A stretch of 64,000 nt of DNA from Hanleya hanleyi. Its lineage: Eukaryota; Mollusca; Polyplacophora; Lepidopleurida; Hanleyidae. Position 1 is the first letter of the stretch. Each line of letters opens with the position of its first letter. Position numbers and translations under genes: made by a program. The notes beneath the pieces are model-generated. The model had not been told where the DNA came from. It did no database searches and saw only the letters and a list, made by a program, of their open reading frames with translations. This document shows, in pieces, positions 29,998 through 41,425 of the stretch. The stretch covers positions 62,001 through 126,000 of the forward strand of contig JAVTVY010037230.1 of assembly GCA_036873755.1 (NCBI GenBank), read 5' to 3'.

Positions 29998-31140
29998 CCT
30001 CACCAACTTAACCATACTCCGTTAAGATAAAATATCCCCGAGAAGTTGCGAATACATTATGCGAATTATTATATTTTTTATTCCTTAGCAAAACAGGTGA
30101 AAGAAGGAATGTTCCTACTGCAAAAACTAGCTCGTAGTTAACAGCAAGATATTTTTAAACAGCTGTCAGCTTAGCAACATGATCACTGAAAGTGAAAATA
30201 ATATGGTAGACAATTTACTATATATACACTTGCAGGTCTAGCAGTTACTGTGGGTAAAGTTAGACCATGGAATACCAAATGTACAAGATGGGGATAGAGT
30301 TTCTTGGATCCCGTGCAAAAAGTTTACGGTTATTGCTTCCACGGTGCTATCAGCTAATTCAATCAAAATTACACATCTTTATCAAATAATCGGGTTATTT
30401 TATTCATATTCACCCATTAAGACATCGCTTCCCATCCATTTTTCGAAGGAGATTTCGCGGCGGTATTTTTATTGCTTCACAAGCTGACACCGATAACCTA
30501 GTTTTGCCGATCTAGGCGAGTTGAGGCAAGAAAAAGTCGACTAATAAAAAAAAAAAAATTTAAACCCCCACATCGGTAGGCCTAAGCAACATTAGCGGGC
30601 GCCATTTTGTATTCACCCATGATAGGCCTACTTTGTGCCAAGGATTATCAGGGCCAACAATTAATCGATGCGCTAAATGTACCGCCTTCAATGGTAATTA
30701 TTTTTTTCGTGTTATTTGCAGTTTCTCTGCAGTTTCTACACAGACCTCATGCGCCAAAGCCACCAATGTATAGCCCAATTCGGAAAGGGTTGTATCTCCC
30801 TTGTTTCACTATGGGCGTGTTGGTGCAGAGAGCTTCCGGTAAGTATACCAAAGGTCTTCACAATTAGTTTTAGTAATAAAATATTCTATTTTTCTAGAAA
30901 ATTAACTTCCTAATGTACACGAATACAAGATTTATCGGTTCATGTAGAAAATATTAACAGAATAGTTTTCCAAACACATATTCTGGAATAGTTTATCATT
31001 ATATTATTCAAAATAATTGCGGGTGCCTTTGGTAAAGTTGAAACCGAGGCGACTATTTCTCGGAAGCAGCTTTACGTACCTTTAACCTCAAAGAGCGACA
31101 GTTAATCAGGGGAAGATCAAATACTTTCCGGAAAGGGCTA
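29998..31140. other. No certain gene
   Basis: A possible exon-like piece between an acceptor-like TTTCTCTGCAG (30731) and a donor GTAAGT (about 30840) reads FYTDLMRQ...CWCRELP in one frame, but it has no recognisable family, so it is not annotated as a CDS. Confidence 0.4.
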
Positions 31141-31146
31141 TAGGTG

Positions 31147-31292
31147 TGTGAAATCAGTTAAAATCTTTATCTGACATGCTTTAATTACCACAAACACCCC
31201 AACACAAGTATATTTGAGGGGTATATATATTGTGGAAGGGCTTGCAATGACTAAAACATGTCAGGTAAATATTTTAACTGATCTGAAATCCC
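31147..31292. repeat. Imperfect inverted repeat abutting the Gypsy-1 5' LTR
   Basis: GAAATCAGTTAAAATCTTTA / TCTGACATG at 31149-31177 faces CATGTCAGGTAAATATTTTA / ACTGATCTGAAATC at 31258-31290. It forms a long imperfect stem ending a few bases before the LTR. Probably a small foldback element or MITE into or beside which the retrotransposon lies. Confidence 0.5.
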
Positions 31293-31297
31293 AATAC

Positions 31298-31659
31298 TGT
31301 AGTAAATACTGCCCTTTAGCGTATAGGTAGTCAAGGGTGGCCACCCTTAACAGGTTAGTCTAGCTTTGGCAGGGCCTCCAAATGTAGCTTAGCTACCATT
31401 AGGAGTAGGTTAGGCTAGCTTACGTAGGGTCTCCAAGCGCTATCTGGCTCCTGGAGTTATTGCCCCTGAGGGCGCTGCATGTAAACGGACCAATCAGGGA
31501 CGAGAAGACATAATTCCCGGGAGATACAAGTTAGAGAGAACACTCTTGCAGATGATCTCGAGGTAGTAAGACGTAGCACCGGGAGCTTCGAGGGATAATA
31601 TTCAACAGGTAAGGCCCTGTTCCGTACCGGTCTGTTACTATAGCGAGGAAATTACTTCA
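31298..31659 (+). repeat. Gypsy-1 5' LTR (362 bp)
   Basis: TGTAGTAAATACTG...GGAAATTACTTCA. Contains a CCAATCA box and an exact splice-donor consensus CAG/GTAAGG at 31616-31622. No clear TATA box or AATAAA. Confidence 0.93.
31616..31622 (+). promoter_or_regulatory. Candidate major splice donor in the LTR
   Basis: CAGGTAAGG context (ATTCAACAG/GTAAGG), conserved in both LTRs. In retroelements with a third ORF, a donor near the 5' end of the transcript is used to make the subgenomic mRNA. Use of this one is inferred. Confidence 0.5.
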
Positions 31660-31660
31660 C

Positions 31661-31672
31661 TGGAGTCAGAAG
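31661..31672 (+). other. Putative primer-binding site
   Basis: TGGAGTCAGAAG begins one base after the 5' LTR, where a PBS starting with TGG is expected. The matching tRNA could not be decided by eye. Confidence 0.5.
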
Positions 31673-34632
31673 TTTAAATAATCAGTTCGAATTGGTCCGT
31701 TTGTAGACAAATTTGGCCTGGTTGGCAACACTGGCGTAGTTTTGCCTTTTGTTGGTCGGCCATTTAGCACGTGTGTTGAAATTTTCCTGACAAAATTGGG
31801 TGAGGTTCTTTCTTTGGCCGGGTTTTTATTTATACTGTAATAAATAAGGAGTATATTGAGAACTCCTGTGACTTTTATTGTCTCTGAGAGACTATAAGTA
31901 TAACCGTGACAATTTTGTTTCGTGCAGTTTGCGACTCGGTCGGCGGCCATTTTTTCACGGGATTTTCCTCCCGTCTTTTGACGTGTCGAGTTGTCTCGTG
32001 GAACTTTGGTTACTTCTTTCGTTGACTGCTTCGTTGATTTCACGAAATTGAATAAAGGATTTATCGGATATTCTATCAAATTATACCGTCGTCGATAAAA
32101 TATTTTCGGACGGTTTTTAGTGTTCAATTTTCGTCACGATAAAATATTGATAAATAGTCGACGTTTCATAAAATTTTGGGCCTCCGTTAGTCTAGCGTTG
32201 ACAAATTCTTCCCTGTGGGGTTTATTCACGAACATACCTCGTTCAATGAGGTGACTTTAACAAGTATTTGATCATTTTGAGCTTCGTTTGTCGTGTAATG
32301 AGCGATAGGGTATAGTTTTTGTCAACTTACGGGAGTGACGGAGTTGTCTCCCATGGGTTGTGATTTCGACTTGGGTATCGATTTACCGGTGCGGGACACG
32401 GCCTGCCTGTTGGATTACTTTAACATTGCACCATAGCTTAGTTAGATTTTGTGAAATTCTTATTTATTTATTTTTTTTCTTCATTTATTACTTTGGTTGA
32501 TAGAATTGATAGGGAGATAGGGGTAGGGAAGTGGAGATATTCGGCTTGCATATTAATTTAGTTTATCGGTGCAATTGTTAAAGGCTGTAGGAGTCATTTT
32601 TGATTTTTTTTTTTTTTTTATATTGATTCATTGATTATTTTGCGTTATTTTGTCTGAGTTGTCCATGTGTATTGTCTTTGTCTGCATGACCCATGTGTCT
32701 TGTCTTTGTCTATACTTGTCGTGTATATCGTTAGTTTGTCAGTGTTTTGTGTTCCCTTGTCCATGTCCATTGTTTGTCTTGATCATTCAATAAAACCAAA
32801 AAGTTATTTTCTATTTTTTTTTTTTTTTTTTGTGTTGTCGTTTGTGTTTAGTTATTGGGGGCTAGGTGTAGGGATAGTAAGTAGGGATAGGCTAGGTTTG
32901 GGAAAGTTCTTCTGAATATATGAGCAGAGGATATTGTCCCCTGCTCGTATGTTGTATGGTTACATCCTGAACCATATAAATACCTACTGCACCCATTATA
33001 GGATGTAAATTTTCCGTTTAATTGGATTGGGTTGAACTTCGGATTGAGTTGTTGTTGTAGGTTTATGTCCACTCGATTTTTCGCGAGAATCGATTGGACG
33101 CAATCTACATGTGGAATTTATTTCTGATTTCAACCATTTCTAAACTCATTGGACACTTAGGTGAAGGAGTCACTCGAGTGTTATTCATCTAAATTTTACA
33201 TTGTAAAATTTTGGCTGTCTTATACTAGCAGTTGATGTTTGCCCGAGGAATACATGAATTGCTGATGTTTATTCTAATTTGGTGAGTTACATTTAAACTA
33301 TAGAGGCTGAATTTATCTCAGATTCTGTGGTGAACATTTTACACTGAGAGCCTTGATGGTGTTCTCAAGGGTGAGTGTTCAGTGTTGCTGAAATACTCAG
33401 AATTTATTGAATAATAAATTTTGAGTGTTAAATATTTTGGTAAGTATGTGTGGTGTTAGCAAACTTGGGCCATATCCAATCAGATATTGATTTGGTGTGT
33501 GTGGTTCATTGTTTGGTGTTGATTATAACACAAACTCTGATTGTATTTTGAGATTTCAGTGTTGACATATCAACATTGCACTCAATTTGATTGTGATGTG
33601 GTGGTGTTAAGTGGCACCATCTGATTTTGATTGAGTGTTTAGTGTTTATTCAAATGCTCATTCTTGTATTTACTTCGAAAAAGAAAAAAAAATTGTAGTT
33701 TTTTTCTTTTTTCACTTTGAGTGTTGACATATTGGCACTACACTCAATTACATTGTGGTCTTGTGGTGTCAAGTGGCACCATCCGACTTTCGTTGGGTGA
33801 TTGGTGTTTATTAAAACACAAACTCTTGTATTTACTTTGAAAAAAATAAAAAAAATAAAAACAATTGGTGTGGCATCAACACTGCACCCGATTAGAGTGT
33901 AATCGGGTATTGTTGGGCAACACCAGTTGATTTTGGGAACATTTGAAGGGCATCTATTAAATAGGCAACCATTATTTAGTTGATGATTGCAGAATGCCAA
34001 CTTGGTGAATTTTGATCCTATTTATTTTGGGAAATAGATATTGATCATTGATAACTAGGTCTCATTTGGTATTGATTGGCACCATTTGATGATTGTTTAG
34101 TATTCAACACCCGTACTATTGAGCTATTACGCATTAACTGGGCTGCTAGCGACTGCAGTTATTTTGTATATTATTTGACCTAGTTTTTGGACTTCATCAA
34201 AATTCACTGTAGTTCACTTAACTATTACCTTGTAGCTATTGCGTAAGGGATTAGCTAGTGTTTACTGTGAATGAGGGTGGGGTGTATTCTGGAATATTGG
34301 GCATAGAATTTTTGATTTATTATCATAAATTTTCTGTATGTCCATTTTGGACTTTGCCAAAATTCATCATCAGGTTTTTCGCTACAGCTGGATGGCTTTT
34401 GTTTGATATATTAGCTAGTCTTGTGCATTTAACTTGATATATAAGCCGTGATGGATATGCGCCCCATGTGATAATCTTTGGTGAGTATTTCAGCAGTTCA
34501 CCAGACCAGATTTTGTTTTGGTAAGTTGCGTGGTAAGTGGGTTGTTTGGATCAGTGAGTGTAATTCACTGCTCCTTTTCACGCGCCGCTGCTTGATTTTG
34601 ACGCCGCGTGTGATTCATATTCATTTTCGAAT
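31673..34632 (+). other. Gypsy-1 untranslated leader with internal repeats
   Basis: About 3 kb without a credible ORF. Between 33340 and 33960 there are 2-3 imperfect ~165-bp units (GTGTTGACATAT, CACTCAATT, GTGGTGTTAAGTGGCACCAT, CTTGTATTTACTT, an A-rich run), suggesting expansion of leader sequence. Several T-runs. Confidence 0.6.
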
Positions 34633-36876
34633 ATGTCGGATTACACAATTGACGTGTCCACCGCTACGGCTGCTGAGATACAGACAATAGAGGGTATTGG
34701 TAGAGTAAAGGCTGAAGCAATTGTCAAATGTCAGTCTGTGGACAAGTCTATTAGCTTTAGAGATTTTAGGCGCGCAACGCGTTTCTCTGCCTCACATATT
34801 GTAGCCATATTACGGGCTTCAGTTATTTCAGGGATAGATATAGAGGGTCCAGAGTATGTCTCTGCCCTGATGGATACCCAGGAGCAGCGAAATAATTTGG
34901 CAGTTGAACTTCAAATTCGGGAAAGTAGGTCTGAAATGGACACTTCAGTTAGGGATGTTAGAGAGCAGTTTAACTCGCTAAATACAAGAGTGGAACAAAA
35001 TTTGGATCACTATCGAAATCGTGTTAATCAGGTTGAGGAAGTAGTAGAGGCGATCAAGGAGGAAATAGGTACACATGGGGTTCAGTTAACTGAGCATGGT
35101 ACCCAATTGACTGGATTGAAATCTCAAGTGGGCGAGATGCATACTCAAGTGAGGGGGATGCATACGCAAGTGAGGGGGATGGATACTCAATTGAGGGGGA
35201 TGGATGATAGATTAGGGGCAGGGTTTACCAACATGGGGGACAAGGTTGGAATGCTGGTGACCATGATGCGTGGCCAGACGTCTACTCCAATGGTTAGGGG
35301 GGTGGGGGATACGAATGTAACGCAGTCTAGTGGCGTCGCTGGGGGGCAGCCAACTCCAGCATTGCCTGTTAATGGGGATGCATCTATTCCTGTTGGGTCT
35401 GATCTTATTGATCTTGAAAGTCAACAACCTCGGGTCAGCCAGTTGCAGACACCAGGGAGCGTAAACGTAACTGGAGGTAATCCACCGCCAATTTCGCGGA
35501 ATTTGTTATCCAGTGAATTACAACCTGGTGAACTGAATGAGATGACACCAGGTGGTTCATATATTGGGTTGCCTTATGTTAATTCTGGGGAGGATCGCCA
35601 GCCCCCTTGGATGCATAACATTGAGCGGGCGATTCCCCCTAGGGGAATCTATGGTAGTGGAGTTCCCCCTGTGGGCCCCGGAAGAGAGGCTCAGACTGAC
35701 TCCTCTAGTTATCATACTCCAGTCTCTCAAGTTAGTAGGGGTGAGGGTGATCGCGTGGGTACTCCAACCCCGAACATTTCACGACGCGGGGAGTTGGTTA
35801 CTCGAACTCCGCACCGCACGGAGGCGGAGATAGTTTTGCCGGCGCCTCTGCGAGACCGACATGTTAGGGGTCAGGTATAAGGTGCAACAGGTGGGGATTC
35901 TTCTTCCGATAGTGAGGATAGTGGGGCCGTTGGGTGCAGTCGCTTATCGGACTCCCAAACGTCAAGGCGTTCGAGATCTCCCACCAGTGAGGGGAGGTCA
36001 CGCCGTCGCAGTCGCAGTCGTCCACTGCCAAAGACATTGGTTTTTGGTGGTGTAGCGGATACTTGGATCCCATTTAAAATCAAATTTGAATTGGAGATGG
36101 ATAGTCGTGGTTGGGACAAGGCCAAATCCCTTAGGCGTCTTCGTGAATGTATGCATGGGAAAGCTATGGAATTCTATCGCGTCCTACCAGAGGCGGTTAG
36201 AAATTCATTTGACAAGTTAATCGAAGCTCTGGAGAAGCGCTATGGTAGGCAAGAGCCTGCACATGCGGTCAGACGACGTTTGCAAGTGGAGGAGCGGGGG
36301 GCTGATGATACATTGGGTGATTTTGCTGACCGTTGCATGCAGTTGGCTAGGGAAGGCTATCCAGGGGCTGCTGATGAAGTAGTCGATACTGTGGCCGTGG
36401 AACATTTTTTTTAGGGGTTGCCGTGAGCGTCAAGCGATCCGAAAACTGTACAGGAGGCATTGGCCTATGTTAATTCCTCCTTGCACAATCATCGTGCCAT
36501 GAGCGCTAAGGGTGTGAGATTGGTGACAACCGAGGCTGATGAAGCTGTTTGTCCCTGGACTGCCAAGTCTGACTCTGGAGGCTCGGGAGGATTTTCAGAG
36601 AAGCAGCAGAAGACCCTAAAAGCATTGCTTGCAGAGGCCTGTCGAGGGAAGCAGAGTGCGGTACCAGAGAAGGCCGCACCCTCTTCCCGGGGTTCAGCCC
36701 CACGCGGCTGGTCTGTCAATGTTATTCGCTGCTATACATGTGGAGAGGAGGGATACAAAAGTTTTCACTGTCCACAATCCTCTAATCTCTCCCGGTCACC
36801 GATTCGCTGCTATATCTGCGATGAATTAGGTCACATTAGCCGGAATTGCCCAAAGAAACACTCGGGAAACGAATAG
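34633..36876 (+). pseudogene. gag: Gypsy-1 gag with N-terminal HhH domain (broken)
   Basis: Starts ATG at 34633. Residues about 6-58 form a ComEA-like helix-hairpin-helix (IDVSTATAAEIQTIEGIGRV, then KAEAIVK), a fold that binds DNA non-specifically. A coiled coil with HTQVRGM heptad-like repeats (about 100-200), a Ser/Arg-rich linker, the retrotransposon gag domain (about 36030-36400) and two knuckles follow. CYTCGEEGYKSFHC has Tyr for the His ligand; CYICDELGHISRNC is canonical. Lesions: in-frame TAA at 35878, a T8 run at 36405-36412 that shifts the frame to a stop, and a second shift near 36437. Frame 1 resumes to 36876. HhH in gag is unusual; it could aid nucleic-acid packaging or integration (inference). 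Confidence 0.82.
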
Positions 36877-39800
36877 GGGCTGGTAGGCAAGGTCCACCAC
36901 CAGCCCAGGATTCCCAGTTAAGTGACCAGAAGGGGGTTGAACCAGCAACCGGAGCTAGTGCATCACCTGTGGCCTCTATTGAGGTCACGGAGTCTTCGCC
37001 AGTAGCCATTAGGGATGTGATTGTTTCACGTTCACCTGGTTGGACAATGACGGTGCCGGCGAAGGTCGGAACAGTTCCTGTGACCGCCGTTGTTGACACC
37101 GCTGCTCAGGTAACCGTCATGAGTCAAGACCTATTTGCCAGATTGAAGTTAAAGGGGCTGTCCACCACCCCAATAAGGTTGACTGGAGCATTTCAGGGAA
37201 CGTCCAGCATGGGGATGCTAGTGCAAAAGGTCCCCTTGTCTGTTTTGGACTTCCACTGTACTTGGGATGTAGTGGTAGCACCATTAGTGGACGAGCTCTT
37301 GTTGGGCTTTGATTTCCTGTCTGCTAATGGTTGCATTGTAGACTTCAATAAGAATGTCCTTGTGATAGGAGACATGAAAGTTTCGGCAACCCTTAAGCAA
37401 CAGGGAGATGGCGAACCGCTGTCTGTAAACCGGGTCACACTTGCTGAAACAGTAACCATTCCTCCCTTAACATCCCAGTTAGTCCGAGGTGTAATGCAGG
37501 GATACTCCCCTGCCCAATCTGGGTCAAATTTGGTCGATTATGTTTTGGAGCCCGTAGTCGATCAATCGGTCGTGATGGTTCCCAAGATGGCAATTCGCGG
37601 GGGTCCAATGGTTCCGATCTGCTTGCGCAACCCGAATGATACTGAGGTAAAGGTCATTCGGGGGGCCTGGATTGGAACCACTCTGGAATGTAGCGATCAC
37701 CCCGTGTCTGGCGATGTAGAGGGCGCATCTGTAAGAAAAGTAGATGTCCCTTTACCTGAAACCCTCCCAGAGTTCCTTGTTCCATTATACGAGGCAACAT
37801 GTGAGGGTTTGACCGAGGAGCAGGGAGCTGCTGTCAAGGACACACTGATTGAATTCCAAGACGTTTTCGCCAGTGGGGACTTGGATCTCGGTCACTTCGC
37901 CAATACCAAACATTGTATTAATACGGGCGATGCACGTCCCGTCCGGCAGCGTGTGCGACGATCACCAAGAGGTTTGAGAAGGAGGAGGGTAAACATCTCG
38001 AAGCTATGCTGGATGCTGGAGTCATTCGACCCTCAGAGTCTGAATGGGCTTCTGTCCCGGTTCTAATTCGTAAGAAGGACGGTTCTGTCCGCTATTGTGT
38101 GGACTTCCGGGAATTAAACGACAAAACGGTGAAAGACGCGTTTCCGCTGCCGCTGATAGACGAATATCTGGATGCGTTAGATGGGGCGGAGTACTTTAGT
38201 ACTTTGGATTTGGCAGCTGGCTACTGGCAGATCTCTATTGACCCTGCGGACCAGCACAAGACTGCCTTTATTACGAAGTATGGGCTTTTTGAGCATGTTC
38301 GTATGGCTTTTGGCCTCTGTAACGCTCCTGCAACGTTTCAGAGGGCGATAAATACGGTGCTCCGTGGCCTTACTTGGCGGGAAGTGCTGGCCTACCTTGA
38401 TGACGTCATTGTGGTGGGACGTACCTTTGAGAGTGCCCTGGCTAATTTGCGTCTTGTCCTGCAACGGTTTCGGGAACATAATCTCAAGCTGAAACCTCGG
38501 AAATGCTCCTTGTTTCGGCGGGAGGTGGAGTTCCTGGGTAAGACCGTTAGCCGGGGTGAAATTTCCATTACGGAGAGTAAAATTAGTGCCGTGCGCGATT
38601 GGCCGGTCCCCACGGATCGTACCGAACTACAGTCTTTTCTGGGGTTCGTGAACTACCACAGGGACTTCGTGGCCGGTTTCGCAAAATTGGCAGGTTGCCT
38701 GTATGAACTGACGGGGCCGAAATCTACCTTTCATTGGCAAACTCGGCACCAGGAAGCCTTCGAGAAACTCCGGGATGCAGTGATTAGTGCACCGGTTTTG
38801 GCATTACCCACTGCAGGGGATCCATTTATTCTCGATACCGATGCCTCTGACACTGCTATCGGGGCAGAGCTTGTACAGGTTCAGAATGGCGTGGAACGTA
38901 CCGTAGCATATGCCAGCCATAACCTTGCCCCGGCACAGCGCCGGTATTGCACGACTCGAAAAGAGCTTCTGGCAGTCGTGACATTTACCCGCACATTCCG
39001 GCATTACTTGCTTGGCAAACCTTTCCTGATACGTACCGACCATAATAGCTTGGTCTGGTTAACTCGGTTTCGTCATATTGAAGGTCAGCTGGCTAGGTGG
39101 CTTGAAGAGCTCAGTCAGTATGACATGACAATTCAACACCGAGCAGGGGTGAAACATGAAAATGCCGATGGACTCTCCCGAATTCCGGATTCCTTGCCAC
39201 TGTGCAATTGTTACGTGGCAGGAAGTGAGCCTACGTCACTCCCTTGTGGCGGATGTAAGTATTGTATTCGGGCCCATAACCAATGGGGACGATTCACAGA
39301 GGATGTGGATGATGTGGTGCCACTGGCTACGGTTGGGGAGACCGTGGCTGCAGTTCGGGCCCTCTCTGTGAACTTTGATGCTCCATTAGAACCTCCGTCC
39401 CAATCTCAGTCTGAACTCGATATGGTCTGGGAAGCGTTCTCCCCCAAAGAGTTGAGGGAGAAGCAATTGGCCGATGTTCAGCTTCGACCCGTGATTGACC
39501 ACTTGGAAACTGGTCAGACACCATCCCGGTTATTTTCCGGTGGCCCTGTAACTAAGCACTTGTGGCTTTGCCGGTCGTGTTTGAGGTTACAGGAGGGTGT
39601 CCTATACTATCAGTGGGATTACGGCATGTTTACGAAGTTGAAATTGGTGGTACCGGCGGCTCTTCGTTCCGAGGTATTGCGCTTGGTGCATGATGCCAAG
39701 TCAGGGGGTCATTTAGGCCAGAGTAAAACTGTGGCTTTGGCCAAACGGTCATTCTTTTGGCCGAACCTGACGCGGGACGTGGAGTTATATGTCGAGACAT

Positions 39801-41025
39801 GCGCCACCTGTAATGTGAACAAGAAGCCTAAGGTACATCCGCCAGGTGCATTGGGGTCCTACTATGCGGGGACTCCGATGGAGCGGGTTCACCTAGATAT
39901 CCTAGGACCGCTGATGTGCTCCGAGGGAGGCAATCGTTACATCTTAATGATGATCGATCAGTTTACAAAGTGGCTGGAGATCTGCCCTTTACCTGAGCAA
40001 TCGGCTGAAAACATCGCTAAGGCTTTCCTAGAGGGTTTCATTGTTCGGTTTGGTGTGCCCTTGCAGGTACACACCGACCAGGGCCGGAATTTTGATGGTA
40101 ATCTGTTTTCTGAATTCTGCAGGGTTTTCAAGGTGACCAAGACACGCACCACACCGTACCGCCCGTGCTCTAATGGGCAGGTGGAACGGTGCAACAGGCT
40201 CCTTCAATTGGTGCGGTGTTACCTTGAGAGCCGTCAGTCGGATTGGGATAAACGCTTGCCATTGATCGGCATGGCTATTCGGGCAATGCCCAACAGAGAC
40301 ACTGGTTTCTCTCCCAATCTTTTGATGTTAGGGAGGGAAGTGACGATGCCAGTGGATATCCTGTTGGGTGTCGCGGGTGTGAACCTCCAGCAATCTTCAG
40401 GGGGGGGGAATACCTGAAGCAGCTTCTACTCCAGCTGGAGGAGGTTCATCGTCTGGCCCGTGATAAGGTCGGGGCATGTCAGTTGCGCCAAAAACGTACC
40501 TACGACTTGAGATTGGAGCAGAAAGTCTATAACGTAGGCGATTTAGTTTATCGCCGGGACTTGGCTGTTAAGGTAGGTCAGAGTAAAAAGTTGCGGCCTA
40601 TTTTTGCTGGCCCGTATATTGTTGTGGCTGTTCTGGGCCCCTGCTTGTATCGAGTTGAAAGCAGACGGGGTACGCATGTTTGGCACCATGACGTTCTTCG
40701 TCAGTGCCGGGACAGAGATGTACCCCTGTGGGTCCGGCGGAGACGTCACACTATACTTGGGGTAACCGATTTGGGAAAGAATATTGTAGGGGAGGAGGGG
40801 AATCAAGTTAATCAGAACCCTGCTCCACCCTTGTTTACATCTGATGTTCCGGACTTAGACTTGGGGATGTTGTTTGGGACACCGAAGCGGAAGAGGTCCC
40901 ATCGTAGGGGAAAAAAGCAGGTCTCGGACTTGAGTTCAGACTTGAACGAAGTAATTGGACCGCCGCGGGTAACTCGCGCTGGACGAAAAAGTCGTCCCCC
41001 TCAGTTTTTGGGTGTGGAGAGTTAA
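36846..41025 (+). pseudogene. pol: Gypsy-1 pol: PR-RT-RNaseH-IN (two frameshifts)
   Basis: Overlaps the gag end by 31 bp in another frame, as if expressed by frameshifting. Protease VVDTAAQVTVMS (DTA in place of DTG). RT from about 37960 with FRELN, AFGLCNAPATF and YLDD at about 38394. RNase H TDASD...TDHNSL. Integrase HHCC (HDAKSGGHLG...CATCN), then the catalytic Asp in LDILGPL, Asp in HTDQGRNF and Glu in NGQVERCN. A C-terminal GDLVYRR...GPYIV SH3-like tail and a basic KRKRSHRRGKK end follow. One-base losses or gains near 37962 and at the G9 run 40400-40408 break the frame into three ORFs (36846-38066, 38006-40417, 40483-41025). Confidence 0.9.
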
Positions 41026-41354
41026 AGGGAATTTGTTTCACATTCATTGATGTGTCGCGCGTTCGCGTGAGACAACTGGCCTTGGGTGGCATGCTGTGTT
41101 TCGCCATTGTTCACTGGGGAGCTTGTCCATGGCGCTCAACATTTTGTACATATGTTTTTTGGTTTATTTTTTGATAGTTTGTGGTCTAGGTAGTTCAGTT
41201 GATGTGTAGCATGTTTGTGCCCTGCATGCTCAGGTTTGTACCCTTGCATGCTCATGTTTGTGCCCTTGCATGCTTATGTTGTGACGTTGCATGCTCATGT
41301 TGTAGCGTGGAGTAATGTGATGGATTGATGTAACTCTCAAATGTTGTATAGAAT

Positions 41355-41377
41355 AAGTGTTGTTTCTTTTGTTGTAG
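41355..41377 (+). promoter_or_regulatory. Candidate splice acceptor before ORF3
   Basis: Polypyrimidine tract TTGTTTCTTTTGTTGTAG ending at 41377. No ATG lies between it and the ORF3 start 48 bp later, so a transcript spliced from the LTR donor would present ORF3 as its first ORF. Inference from motif and position. Confidence 0.5.
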
Positions 41378-41425
41378 ACACACTTCTCAAGAGTATTTAG
41401 ATAGCACCTCTCACAAAATTCTAAA

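Noticed and set aside
30600..30867. Exon-like stretch with acceptor TTTCTCTGCAG and donor GTAAGT
   Set aside because: Two frames are open and neither resembles a family I know; not enough to call a CDS.
35878..35880. Gag TAA as a programmed readthrough stop
   Set aside because: The context (GTA TAA GGT) is not a known readthrough signal and other lesions are nearby, so a simple nonsense mutation is more likely; not excluded.
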